Positions 15,922 to 23,650 of a stretch of DNA of 64,000 bases are shown here, in pieces. Numbering within the stretch: the stretch's first letter is position 1; every line of letters begins with the position of its first letter. Source of the stretch: Amycolatopsis rifamycinica (GTDB lineage: Bacteria; Actinomycetota; Actinomycetes; Mycobacteriales; Pseudonocardiaceae); NCBI RefSeq assembly GCF_000695625.1, contig NZ_JMQI01000079.1, positions 248,001 to 312,000 of the forward strand, given 5' to 3'. Below the pieces are notes generated by a model. The model was not told the origin of the DNA. It did no database searches and worked only from the letters and a program-made list of their open reading frames with translations. Made by a program: the position numbers and the translations under genes.

Positions 15922-16521
15922 ATGACTACCGCTATGGTGGCGCTGCTCAGCGCGTTCGGCCTGGTCCTCGCCGTGGAGCTGCCGGACAAGACGCTCGTCG
16001 CCACGCTGGTGCTGACCACCCGTTTCCGCGGCTGGCCGGTTTTCGCCGGGGTGTGCGTCGCGTTCGCCGTGCAGTGCGTCATAGCGGTCGCGTTCGGCAG
16101 CGTGTTGACGCTGTTGCCGGACGTAGTCCTTTCGCTGGTCGTCGCCGCGATGTTCGGCATCGGCTCTTTCATGCTTCTTCGCGAGGGATTCAGCAAAGCC
16201 GACGAAGCAGGCGAAGACGCTTCGCGCACCGGCCCGTCGGCGCTGTCCTTCACGCGCTCGGCGATGACGTCGTTCGGCGTGCTCTTCGCCGCCGAGTGGG
16301 GCGACGCCTCCCAGCTCGCGACCGCGAGCCTCGCCGCCCGCATCGGCAACCCGTTCGCCGTCGGTATCGGCGCCTTCAGCGCCCTCGTCGTGGTCGCCGG
16401 GCTCGCCGTGTTCATCGGCGCGAAGCTCCGCAGCCGGATCCGGCCGAAGCTGATCCAGCGCTGCGCCGGGTTCGGGTTCGCCGGGTTCGCCGCGTTCGCC
16501 CTGCTCCAGCTGGCCTTCTGA
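15922..16521 (+). CDS. TMEM165/GDT1 (UPF0016) family cation exporter
   Basis: A 199-residue membrane protein with six predicted helices arranged as two repeats. Each repeat carries the family motif in variant form: VELPDKTLVATLV near residue 14 (usually E-x-G-D-K-T) and AAEWGDASQLATA near residue 120 (usually EWGDRSQ). Bacterial relatives export manganese, and eukaryotic ones move Mn2+ or Ca2+. The Gly to Pro and Arg to Ala changes could alter ion choice. The ATG at 15922 is preferred over an upstream in-frame ATG because the motif lies at the usual distance from it. The 174-bp upstream gap holds the hairpin described separately. Confidence 0.85.
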   Translation: MTTAMVALLSAFGLVLAVELPDKTLVATLVLTTRFRGWPVFAGVCVAFAVQCVIAVAFGSVLTLLPDVVLSLVVAAMFGIGSFMLLREGFSKADEAGEDASRTGPSALSFTRSAMTSFGVLFAAEWGDASQLATASLAARIGNPFAVGIGAFSALVVVAGLAVFIGAKLRSRIRPKLIQRCAGFGFAGFAAFALLQLAF

Positions 16522-16577
16522 CCGATCTTTCACAGGTTCGCCGGGTAACCTTTCGGAAACGAAAGGGAGAGCACCAG

Positions 16578-17225
16578 GTGAACAAGCCCTCGAGCGCGGT
16601 CTCGCCGCTGCACGGCCGGGTCGCACTCGGCGGCATCGGCCTCGCCGTGGCCATCTCGATCGCCCTGCACCTGCGGCTGTCCGGCCAGGTCAGCCCGATC
16701 TGGCAGACGCTGTCGGAGTACGTCTACGGCAAGCTCGGCACCTCGTCGGCCGCTCCCCTGTTCAGCGTCATGTGCCTGGCGCTGTCCCTCGGCTCGGTGG
16801 CGCTGCTCGCGGGCATCGCCAAGGCCCACCGTCCCGGCACCACCACCGTCTGCGTGCTGCTCGCCGTCTGGTCGGCCGGGTTGCTCGTGTGCGGGCTCGT
16901 GCCCGTCGACCCGGACGGGCAGGCGCGTTCGCCGGCCGGGCAGATCCACAACATCGCCGCGCTGACGGCGTTCGTCGCGCTGCCCGCGGCCGCGTTCGTG
17001 CTGACGAGGAAGGGCCGCGAGCGCTGCCCATGGGAACCTCGCCGGACGACGATCCGGCGGCTGGCCGCGGCGAGCTTCGTCAGCGTCGGCGTGGTGCTCG
17101 CCGGGTTCGTCCTGACGCTCGTCCTCGGGCCGGCCCAGGAGGACGTCACGCTCGGCCTCTTCGAACGCCTGCTGTTCACCGTGGACGTCGCCCTGCTGCT
17201 GACGATGGTCGGGCCGCTGCGTTAG
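16578..17225 (+). CDS. DUF998 family integral membrane protein
   Basis: A 215-residue protein from a GTG at 16578 with a GAAAGGGAGA ribosome site. It has about six helices and family-typical features: the Gln-Thr-Leu-Ser-Glu-Tyr stretch IWQTLSEYVYG after helix 1, then GIAKAHRPG, LVCGLVPVDPDG and GQIHNIAALTAF. The function of DUF998 is unknown. It follows the GDT1 gene by 56 bases on the same strand and may share its transcript. Its stop codon shares four bases with the convergent IclR gene (TTAG, 17222-17225). Confidence 0.85.
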   Translation: MNKPSSAVSPLHGRVALGGIGLAVAISIALHLRLSGQVSPIWQTLSEYVYGKLGTSSAAPLFSVMCLALSLGSVALLAGIAKAHRPGTTTVCVLLAVWSAGLLVCGLVPVDPDGQARSPAGQIHNIAALTAFVALPAAAFVLTRKGRERCPWEPRRTTIRRLAAASFVSVGVVLAGFVLTLVLGPAQEDVTLGLFERLLFTVDVALLLTMVGPLR

Positions 17226-17863
17226 CCGTCCGCCTTCAGGATGCCGGCCAGCCGGGTAGCGGCCGCGACGACCTGAGGGCCCACTTCGGCCGCCTTCAGC
17301 GGCTCCATCGAGACGACGCCGACGCTCGCCCGCAGCCCCGGCACCCCGCGCACCGGCGCCGCGACGCCGGAGGCGCCCGCCTCCAGCTCACCCGTCGACG
17401 TCACCCAGCCGTCGCCGCCCGGCCGCAGGCTCATCGCCTTGCCCGCCGCTCCGGCGGTCAGCGAATGCCGGCTGCCCACCCGGTAGGCGACGTGGAAACT
17501 GGTCCACGACGGCTCGACGACGGCCACCGCAAGCGCTTGCGTCCCCTGGGCGACCGACAGGTGCGCGGTCGCGCCGACCTTCTCGGCCAGCTCGCGCAGC
17601 ACCGGACCGGCCGCGTCCCGCAGCTGCGGCAGCACCTGCCCGGCCAGCCTGAGCAGCCCGACGCCGAGCCGCACCTTGGTGCCGTCGCGCCAGACCAGCC
17701 CGCGCTCGGACAGCGGCACGAGCAGCCGGTAGACGGCCGCGCGGCTGGCCCCGATGGCCACCGCCAGCTCGGAGATGGTCGCCGCGTCCCCACCGGCGTC
17801 GGCGACCGCCTGCAGCAGCGCCAAGCCCCGGTCGAGCGTCAGCGACCCCTCCCGGCTGGTCAC
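17222..17863 (-). CDS. IclR family transcriptional regulator
   Basis: A 213-residue regulator. The winged helix (1-60) reads LTLDRGLALLQAVADAG, ISELAVAIGASRAAVYRLL. The effector domain follows with GATAHLSVAQG, AYRVGSRHSLTAGAAGKA and a short C-terminus. It is shorter than typical IclR proteins (about 250), mainly at the end. The GTG at 17863 overlaps the stop of the upstream unknown gene (GTGA), so both are translated together. The position opposite hmgA suggests control of aromatic amino-acid catabolism, as for several IclR members. That target is inferred. Confidence 0.85.
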   Translation of the reverse strand: MTSREGSLTLDRGLALLQAVADAGGDAATISELAVAIGASRAAVYRLLVPLSERGLVWRDGTKVRLGVGLLRLAGQVLPQLRDAAGPVLRELAEKVGATAHLSVAQGTQALAVAVVEPSWTSFHVAYRVGSRHSLTAGAAGKAMSLRPGGDGWVTSTGELEAGASGVAAPVRGVPGLRASVGVVSMEPLKAAEVGPQVVAAATRLAGILKADG

Positions 17864-18753
17864 AGCAAGCCGAGTTCGCCCATGTCGCGCACGGGCTGCT
17901 CGAACGACGCCGCCGCGTAGGAGGCGAAGAGCGCCCGGACGGCCTTCGCCGCCGGCTCGGACAGCGCACGGGCCTCGTCGGCCAGCGCCTGCGCGTCGGT
18001 CGACTCCAGCGCTCCCCGGACGTCGCCGCCGGCGAGGCTGCGCGCGGAGGCCACGAGCAGGTTCAGGAAGCCGTGGTGCACGAACCCGGTGTCCGGGTCG
18101 GTGTGCCGGACCGCGCGGTGCAGGCTGTTCGTCGCCTTGAACGACGCCCCGGTGGACCCGCTGACGACGGCGAGGAAGTCCGCCACCTCGTCGACGCTGG
18201 GGAAGTTCTCGCCCGCCTGGCCGCCGCAGCGGATCTTCGGCCAGCTGCCGTGCTCGATCACCTTGCGGACGCCGTCGAGCCAGCCGACGCCGCGCCGCGG
18301 CTCGACCACCCGGATGACGTCCTCGGGGACGAACTCCGAGACGCGCTCGAGCCACACCTCGTCGACGTCCGACGGCGCGGGCATCTCGACCATCCGGAGC
18401 GCGAGCAGCTCACTGCGCGACTCGACGATCGAGATGGCCTTCGGGACGCCGCCGAGGCCGGTGTCGATGATCAGCGAAAGCGGCAGCGGCTGCTTCGGCT
18501 TGATCTTGATCAGCTCGGTGATGAGCTCGGGCAGCCTGGACGCCTGGCAGAGGAAAACCCCCAGTACACCGGCGTGTTCGGAGTCCCGGCTCGCGAAGTG
18601 CGCACGGAGCGCTTCGGGCATGGCCGCACCGACCGGAGGGAACAGCGCCGAGTCGTCGACGAGCCTCGCGAACAGGGGAGGAATTCCACGGGGGCCGGGT
18701 GGCGTGAGTTCCACAGCGCTTGACACGACTGACACGCTAGTAGCGTACGACAT
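17860..18753 (-). CDS. Unrecognised protein coupled to IclR and divergent from hmgA
   Basis: A soluble protein of up to 297 residues with no signal peptide or membrane helix. Visible segments are PPLFARLVDDSALFPP, LPLSLIIDTGLGGVPKAIS, GVRKVIEHGSWPKIRCGGQA, SVDEVADFLAVVS and HHGFLNLLVASARSL. The alternation of strands and helices suggests an alpha/beta, possibly barrel-like, fold. I do not recognise the family. Gene order (divergent from homogentisate dioxygenase, coupled to its likely regulator) points to a helper or side enzyme of tyrosine or homogentisate breakdown. The ATG at 18753 lacks a ribosome site and would overlap the hmgA promoter. GTG codons a little downstream (for example at 18735 or 18715) are plausible starts. 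Confidence 0.6.
   Translation of the reverse strand: MSYATSVSVVSSAVELTPPGPRGIPPLFARLVDDSALFPPVGAAMPEALRAHFASRDSEHAGVLGVFLCQASRLPELITELIKIKPKQPLPLSLIIDTGLGGVPKAISIVESRSELLALRMVEMPAPSDVDEVWLERVSEFVPEDVIRVVEPRRGVGWLDGVRKVIEHGSWPKIRCGGQAGENFPSVDEVADFLAVVSGSTGASFKATNSLHRAVRHTDPDTGFVHHGFLNLLVASARSLAGGDVRGALESTDAQALADEARALSEPAAKAVRALFASYAAASFEQPVRDMGELGLL
18720..18746 (+). promoter_or_regulatory. Putative hmgA promoter with internal ACGCT-N3-AGCGT palindrome
   Basis: TTGACA at 18720-18725 is a perfect -35 hexamer. TAGCGT at 18741-18746 is a possible -10 with a short 15-bp spacer. The inverted repeat ACGCTAGTAGCGT (18734-18746) overlaps it and could be the IclR operator. Transcription would start about 45 bases before the hmgA ATG. 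Confidence 0.45.
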
Positions 18754-18799
18754 CAGGACAAAATCGTTCGCACAACGGACACGTCAGAAGGGGACGTCG

Positions 18800-19972
18800 A
18801 TGCCTCACTACCGGCGAGTAGGCGAGATCCCGCACAAGCGGCACACCGCGTTCCGGAAGCCGGACGGCGGGCTCTACGCCGAAGAGCTGATGGGCGTCGA
18901 AGGCTTCTCCGCCGACTCCGCGCTGCTCTACCACCGCGGCCTGCCGACGGCGATCGTCGACGCCGTCGCGGTCGAGGAGGACCGCGGGTCGCTCACCCCG
19001 AACCACCCGCTCAAGCCGCGGGCGTTCCGGACTCAGGACCTCAAGTTCGGCGGCGAGGCCGACGCGGTGACCGACCGGCGCCGGCTGTTCGGCAACAACG
19101 ACGTCACCATCGGGTTCGTCACGGCGACCGCGCCCAGCCCGCTGTACCGCAACGCGGCCGGCGACGAGCTGTTCTACGTCCACGGCGGCTCGGCGACCTT
19201 CGAGACGATCTACGGCCGCCTGGAGGTCGGCGACGGCGACTACGTCGTCATCCCGACGTCGTGCACCTACCGGGTCGTCCCCCACGGCGAGGTCAACCTC
19301 TTCACCCTGGAGGCGCGCGGCCACATCGGGCCGCCGAAGCGCTACCTGTCCGCGAAGGGGCAGTTCCTGGAGCACTCGCCGTACTGCGAGCGTGACATCC
19401 GCGGGCCGGAGGAGCCGCTGCTGGAAGACGGCGAGGACGTCGAGGTGCTGGTGCGGCACCGCGCCGGGCTGACCCGCTACACCTACGCGACGCACCCCTT
19501 CGACGTCGTCGGCTGGGACGGCTGCCTCTACCCGTGGGTGTTCAACATCGACGACTTCGAGCCGATCACCGGCCGCGTGCACCAGCCGCCGCCCGTGCAC
19601 CAGACGTTCGAGGGCCCGAACTTCGTCGTCTGCTCCTTCTGCCCGCGGAAGGTCGACTACCACGAAGGCGCGATCCCGGTGCCGTACAACCACGCGAACG
19701 TCGACTCCGACGAGCTGATGTTCTACGTGCGCGGCAACTACGAGGCCCGAAAGGGCTCCGGGATCGGGATCGGCTCGCTGTCGCTGCACCCGTCCGGCTT
19801 CACGCACGGCCCGCAGCCGGGCGCCGCCGAGGCGTCGATCGGCGCCGAGTTCTTCGACGAGACGGCGGTCATGGTCGACACGTTCGCGCCATTGGAGCTC
19901 GGCGAAGCCGCCGACGCGTCGGAAGACCCCGGCTACGCGTGGACGTGGTCGCGGCGCGGCCCCAAGGGATAG
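18800..19972 (+). CDS. hmgA: Homogentisate 1,2-dioxygenase
   Basis: A 390-residue Fe(II) ring-cleavage dioxygenase that converts homogentisate to maleylacetoacetate in tyrosine and phenylalanine breakdown. The start MPHYRRVGEIPHKRHT follows an AGAAGGGG ribosome site. Conserved cupin segments are GNNDVTIGFVTATAPSPLYR, DELFYVHGGSATFETIYG, NFVVCSFCPRKVDYHE and YNHANVDSDELMFYV, followed by LHPSGFTHGPQPG; the last two supply iron ligands (His, Glu, His). Length is normal for bacterial HmgA (about 380-440). No maleylacetoacetate isomerase or fumarylacetoacetase is next to it. Confidence 0.93.
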   Translation: MPHYRRVGEIPHKRHTAFRKPDGGLYAEELMGVEGFSADSALLYHRGLPTAIVDAVAVEEDRGSLTPNHPLKPRAFRTQDLKFGGEADAVTDRRRLFGNNDVTIGFVTATAPSPLYRNAAGDELFYVHGGSATFETIYGRLEVGDGDYVVIPTSCTYRVVPHGEVNLFTLEARGHIGPPKRYLSAKGQFLEHSPYCERDIRGPEEPLLEDGEDVEVLVRHRAGLTRYTYATHPFDVVGWDGCLYPWVFNIDDFEPITGRVHQPPPVHQTFEGPNFVVCSFCPRKVDYHEGAIPVPYNHANVDSDELMFYVRGNYEARKGSGIGIGSLSLHPSGFTHGPQPGAAEASIGAEFFDETAVMVDTFAPLELGEAADASEDPGYAWTWSRRGPKG

Positions 19973-19997
19973 TCAAGTTCCGCAATTACCGTCCCCG

Positions 19998-20043
19998 CCC
20001 CGTTCCGCGGCCCGATGAAGGTGTTTCCGGCAGCGGAGCGGGG
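19998..20043 (+). terminator. Stem-loop downstream of hmgA
   Basis: CCCCGTTCCGC (19998-20008) pairs with GCGGAGCGGGG (20033-20043) over 11 bp with one G-U wobble. The loop is 24 bases. It begins 25 bases after the hmgA stop. No T-run follows. Confidence 0.45.
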
Positions 20044-20047
20044 AGCG

Positions 20048-20182
20048 GCCGGAATAGTCCAAGAGGCCGCGAAGGCCTACTCCGGACGGTCGGTCGCCGG
20101 GCACTGCGTCGACGTGCTCGTGAAGTCGAAGTCGTCCGGAGTGGCGATGCAGGCGCTGGCGAACGGCTGGAACGAAGCCACG
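20048..20182 (+). pseudogene. Remnant of an extracellular substrate-binding/VWA-type protein gene
   Basis: One frame reads AGIVQEAAKAYSGRSVAGHC and then VDVLVKSKSSGVAMQALANG with WNEAT after it. This resembles the N-terminal solute-binding part of actinobacterial substrate-binding and VWA proteins, where a V-x-SKSSG-x-AMQAL-x-GW motif occurs. The likeness stops after about 45 codons and runs into the convergent LysR gene. No ribosome site precedes it, and an ATA codon, rare here, lies within it. I take it as a decayed fragment. It occupies most of the 303-bp gap between hmgA and the LysR gene; the remainder shows only the stem-loop. Confidence 0.5.
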
Positions 20183-20275
20183 CGGTCGCGCGCGAACGCC
20201 GCAGGCTGCAGCGCGAGTCGCGCACGGCCCGGCCGGAGGTGCGCGAGGACCTCGAGCGACGCGGAAGTCGCTGGG

Positions 20276-21172
20276 TCAGGCGGCCCAGCTCGGCCGCCAC
20301 GCGCCGGCGGCACGCTCGCTCTCCGCGAGGTGACGCCGCAGCGCGGTGAGCCCGGGGTGCGCGTTGCCCCGGCGCCACACCAGCGAATGCGGGTACACCG
20401 GCACGGGCGCCTCGATCGGCACGCGCCGCAGGTCGTACCCGGGCGGCCACAGCACCCGGCTCCCCGCGCCGACCAACGTCGCCACCTCGGCCGACTCCGC
20501 GATCGTGTCCAGCACCACCTCGATGCCGAAGTTCGGCCCGGCGGCGTCGATCCACAGGCCGAACGCGGCCGCGAACTCGGCGTAGTACGCGCCCCACTCG
20601 GTTCCGGGCACCACGCCGGGCAGCCGGATCCGGCGTCCGGCCAGGTCGGCCGGAGTCACCGACGCCACGTCCGCCAGGGGGTGCGCGGGGCCGCACAGCA
20701 GCTGGATCGGCTCGTCGAGCACCCACTGGGCGTCGAGGTCCTCGGGCAGCGTGACGACCGCGCGGAACGAGGCGTCGATCGAGCCGTCGCGGATCGCCGT
20801 GATCGCGGTGTCGAACAGGGTCGCGACCTCGAGCGCGACCTCCGGGTGGGCCTCGTGGAACCCGCGCAGCAAGGTGGCCGGGCACAGCCGCCGTCCGATG
20901 ACGTCGACCCGCAGCGGCCCGGTGCGCACCGACGCCAGCGCGCGCTGCTCGGCCGCCAGCAGTTCGCGGGCGTGCGGCAGGAAAGCTGTCCCGTCCCCGG
21001 TGAGCACCGCGCCGCGGGCGGTGCGCGTGAACAACCGCGCGCCGAGTGACCGCTCCAGCGCGGCGATGCGCTTCGAGACGGCTTGCTGCGTGATCGACAG
21101 GTCGGTGGCGGCGTCCTGGAACCGGCCCGCCTCCACGGCGGCCACGAAGGTGCGCACGGCGTCGAGGTCCAC
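20276..21172 (-). CDS. LysR family transcriptional regulator
   Basis: A 298-residue LysR-type regulator. The N-terminal winged helix is clear: VDLDAVRTFVAAVEAGRFQD, then SITQQAVSKRIAALERSLGA and RLFTRTARG. The effector-binding domain follows (GPLRVDVIGRRL, DASFRAVVTLPEDL, LCGPAHPLADVASVTP). The GTG at 21172 places the HTH at the usual position; a GTG at 21193 is possible. It diverges from an MFS exporter, and the 17-bp palindrome at 21191-21207 between them carries a T-N11-A core. Autoregulation and control of the exporter are likely. The inducer is unknown. Confidence 0.88.
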   Translation of the reverse strand: MDLDAVRTFVAAVEAGRFQDAATDLSITQQAVSKRIAALERSLGARLFTRTARGAVLTGDGTAFLPHARELLAAEQRALASVRTGPLRVDVIGRRLCPATLLRGFHEAHPEVALEVATLFDTAITAIRDGSIDASFRAVVTLPEDLDAQWVLDEPIQLLCGPAHPLADVASVTPADLAGRRIRLPGVVPGTEWGAYYAEFAAAFGLWIDAAGPNFGIEVVLDTIAESAEVATLVGAGSRVLWPPGYDLRRVPIEAPVPVYPHSLVWRRGNAHPGLTALRRHLAESERAAGAWRPSWAA

Positions 21173-21190
21173 GGCGACCGACTCTAGATT

Positions 21191-21207
21191 CACAACGCGG
21201 CGTTGTG
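21191..21207. promoter_or_regulatory. LysR operator candidate CACAACG-CGG-CGTTGTG
   Basis: A perfect 7-bp inverted repeat with a 3-bp spacer lies between the divergent LysR and MFS genes. LysR regulators usually bind such interrupted palindromes next to their own start. Confidence 0.6.
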
Positions 21208-21265
21208 GCTCGCCGCCGCGTCGGTTGTTTGCCGCGCGCGGCCGTTCCCGGCTTTGATCTCCGGC

Positions 21266-22504
21266 GTGGTGCGCGGGCGGTCGCTGGGGCCGCGGTTCAG
21301 GTGGCTCTGGTCGGCTTACGCCGTGAGCGCGTTCGGGACGTGGCTCGGCTTCGGGGCCTTCCCCATGCTCGCGATCCTGGTGTTGCACGCCGGGCCCACG
21401 GCCGTCTCGGCGCTGGCCGCGGTCGGGCCGGCCGTCGGCGCGCTCGTCGCCGTGCCGCTGGGGCCGTGGATCGACCGCCGCCGGAAGCGGCCGGTGATGG
21501 TGGGCATGGACCTGGTCCGGTTCGCCGCGCTGATCAGCGTGCCGGCCGCCTACGCCCTCGGGGCGCTGAGCTTCGCCCAGCTGCTGGCCGTCTCGGTGGT
21601 CGTCGCCGCGGCGGACATCACCTTCACCTCCGCGAGCGGCGCGTTCCTCAAGGGACTCGTGCCGCCGGAAGACCTGCTCGTCGCGAACGGCCGCTTCGAA
21701 TCCACGAACTGGACCGCCACCGCGCTCGGCCCGCCGCTCGGCGGGGCGGCGTTCGCGCTGTTCGGGCCGGTGACGTCGGTGGTCGCCAACGCCGTCAGCT
21801 TCCTGCTTTCCGCGCTCGGCCTCCGCGCGATCGGCGGGGGCGAGCCGCGCCCGCGCACCGCCGACCGGCTGCGCCTGCGCGATCTCGCCGATGGCTGGCG
21901 CTTCCTGCTGGCGCACCCGGGACTGCGGCCGCTGCTGCTCAACGCCATGGTCTTCAACGGCCTGGTCATGGGCACCGAACCGCTGCTCGCGGTGCTCATG
22001 CTGAACCAGCTCGGGTTCACGCCGTGGCAGTACGGGCTCGCGTTCGCCGTCCCGTGCCTCGGTGGGCTCGCCGGCTCGCGGCTGACCCCGCGGCTCGTCG
22101 CGAAGTTCGGGCGGCACCCGGTGCTGGTGACGGCCGGCGCGGTGCGGGCGTGCTGGCTGCTCGCGCTGGCCTTCATACCGCCCGGCGCGGCCGGGCTGGG
22201 GTACGTCATGGTCGTCGAATTCGGCTTGATCGTCAGCTGCAGCGTCTTCAACCCGGTGCTCGCGACCTACCGGCTCGAGCAGCTCCCGGCGGACCGCGTC
22301 GCCCGGACCCTCTCGGCGTGGTCGGTCAGCACGAAGGCGGCCATCGCCACGCTGACCGCGGTGTGGGGCGTGCTGGCCGGGTTCACCGGCACACGCGGGG
22401 CGATCGGGATCGCCGGCGTCCTCGCGCTGGCGACGCCGTTGCTGCTGCCCCGCCGTGACCGGACGCCGGCTCAGCCGAGCCAGACGGTGCCGAGTACGGG
22501 GTAG
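21266..22504 (+). CDS. MFS transporter (enterobactin-exporter-like MFS_3 group)
   Basis: A 412-residue exporter with about 12 helices from a GTG at 21266. Helix 1 is RFRWLWSAYAVSAFGTWLGF. The loop between helices 2 and 3 reads GPWIDRRRKRPVMVGMDLVR, a D-R-x-x-R-R motif A variant, and GAFLKGLVPPEDLLVANGRF is typical of the MFS_3/EntS-like family. The substrate is not readable from sequence. Control by the divergent LysR gene is likely. Its last 34 bases overlap the convergent membrane-protein gene. Confidence 0.85.
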   Translation: MVRGRSLGPRFRWLWSAYAVSAFGTWLGFGAFPMLAILVLHAGPTAVSALAAVGPAVGALVAVPLGPWIDRRRKRPVMVGMDLVRFAALISVPAAYALGALSFAQLLAVSVVVAAADITFTSASGAFLKGLVPPEDLLVANGRFESTNWTATALGPPLGGAAFALFGPVTSVVANAVSFLLSALGLRAIGGGEPRPRTADRLRLRDLADGWRFLLAHPGLRPLLLNAMVFNGLVMGTEPLLAVLMLNQLGFTPWQYGLAFAVPCLGGLAGSRLTPRLVAKFGRHPVLVTAGAVRACWLLALAFIPPGAAGLGYVMVVEFGLIVSCSVFNPVLATYRLEQLPADRVARTLSAWSVSTKAAIATLTAVWGVLAGFTGTRGAIGIAGVLALATPLLLPRRDRTPAQPSQTVPSTG

Positions 22505-23499
22505 CCCGGCAGGCCCGTCTTGGCCGCGCCCGGCCGGGGGACCCCCGCGATCCACAGCCGGCCCGTGGCCGCGATGTTCGCGGCCATCGACGGGTCCGCC
22601 TTCGGGAGGCGGAACCGGATCACGCGGCCGTCGGCCAGCATGGTCAGGCCGCTGAGCCGCGCCGCGCCGTGCCGGCTGATGCGGACCGGGCCGTCCAGGA
22701 CCGCTCGCAGCTCCGTCCAGTGGTCCTCGGGGAGGGGCCTGCGGTGGGCGATCGCGCGCGACACGGCCGCGAGGGCGGCCAGGAGCGCGCCGGCGCCGAA
22801 CGTCCACGCGAGCCAGGCCACGACCGGGAAGCCGAGCGCGACCCAGACCGCGAACCCGGCCAGCACCAGCAGGAACGCCGCGGTCGTGCGCAGGTCGCGG
22901 GCCAGCTGGCGGCGGTGGGCGGCCAGCACGGGGTCGAGCCTCGGCGACACGGACCCGGCCGGTTCCGGGACCGGCACTGCACCCGGCGGCGGCGTGTCGT
23001 GGATCCCGGCGCGGCGGACGCGCACCACGCCTGAGAAGCCGACGAACACCTTCGGGCTCCGGCCCAGCAGCCAGACGCGCCGGTGCCCGGCGACCAGCAA
23101 CCGGTGCGCTTCGTCGAGGCGGACGCGCAGCCACCGGCCGTCCGGCAGGCGCACGCCGACCGTCCGGCCGGCCGCGACCAGGCCGTCGGCGGTGATGTCC
23201 ACCTGCCGGAACGCTTCCCGCTTCAGCCGCGTCTCCGGCACGTGGGCGTGCGCGCGGTAGAGCCACCACGCCTCGATCGCGCCGGCCAGCGCGAACGTGC
23301 CGACCGGCAGCGCCACGCCGGCGCCGGCGACGAACTGGGCGATCCCGAACACCACGAAGAACCCGGCCACCAGCCGCCGGTTCGCGGTGTCGCGACCCAG
23401 GCGGTCGAGGTACTCGCCGAAGATCGGCAGGGCCCCGGACGGCATGGCGGGGTCGAGTTCGAAAGCGCGGACGCGCTCGGGGACCGGGACGATCGGCAC
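22471..23499 (-). CDS. Membrane protein with duplicated helix-pair plus beta-rich module
   Basis: A 342-residue protein from a GTG at 23499 behind a GGGGG stretch. It seems to be a tandem duplication. Each half has two helices (about 43-83 and about 205-250) followed by a beta-rich segment: VDITADGLVAAGRTVGVRLP to VFVGFSGVVRVRR in the first, and VRISRHGAARLSGLTMLADG to RLWIAGVPRPG in the second. The beta parts recall bacterial PH-like domains, but that is only a resemblance. Function is unknown. The 3' end overlaps the MFS gene. The 5' end faces the iron-box region of the next gene. Confidence 0.65.
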   Translation of the reverse strand: MPIVPVPERVRAFELDPAMPSGALPIFGEYLDRLGRDTANRRLVAGFFVVFGIAQFVAGAGVALPVGTFALAGAIEAWWLYRAHAHVPETRLKREAFRQVDITADGLVAAGRTVGVRLPDGRWLRVRLDEAHRLLVAGHRRVWLLGRSPKVFVGFSGVVRVRRAGIHDTPPPGAVPVPEPAGSVSPRLDPVLAAHRRQLARDLRTTAAFLLVLAGFAVWVALGFPVVAWLAWTFGAGALLAALAAVSRAIAHRRPLPEDHWTELRAVLDGPVRISRHGAARLSGLTMLADGRVIRFRLPKADPSMAANIAATGRLWIAGVPRPGAAKTGLPGYPVLGTVWLG

Positions 23500-23617
23500 G
23501 CGGAACCCCCAGGGGGTCGGGTTGTCACCCGCTTTTCGAAAAAGTGGGCACCGGCGTTACCGGATGCCCCGGTCACCGGAAGCGACGTGACCGCCGCGCC
23601 TTCCCAGACCGTCGAAT

Positions 23618-23636
23618 TCAGGTTAGGCTCACCTAA
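23618..23636 (+). promoter_or_regulatory. DtxR/IdeR iron box TCAGGTTAGGCTCACCTAA
   Basis: The site matches the 19-bp consensus TTAGGTTAGGCTAACCTAA at 17 positions. It ends 14 bases before the GTG of the DUF2470 gene and just upstream of a perfect AGGAGG (23639-23644). Iron-loaded repressor bound here would block transcription or its start. Confidence 0.85.
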
Positions 23637-23650
23637 GTAGGAGGTGAGCC

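Noticed and set aside
20077-20313. Minus-strand 78-codon open frame next to the LysR gene
   Set aside because: It starts inside the LysR gene, has no ribosome site, and the same DNA shows a more convincing protein fragment on the plus strand.
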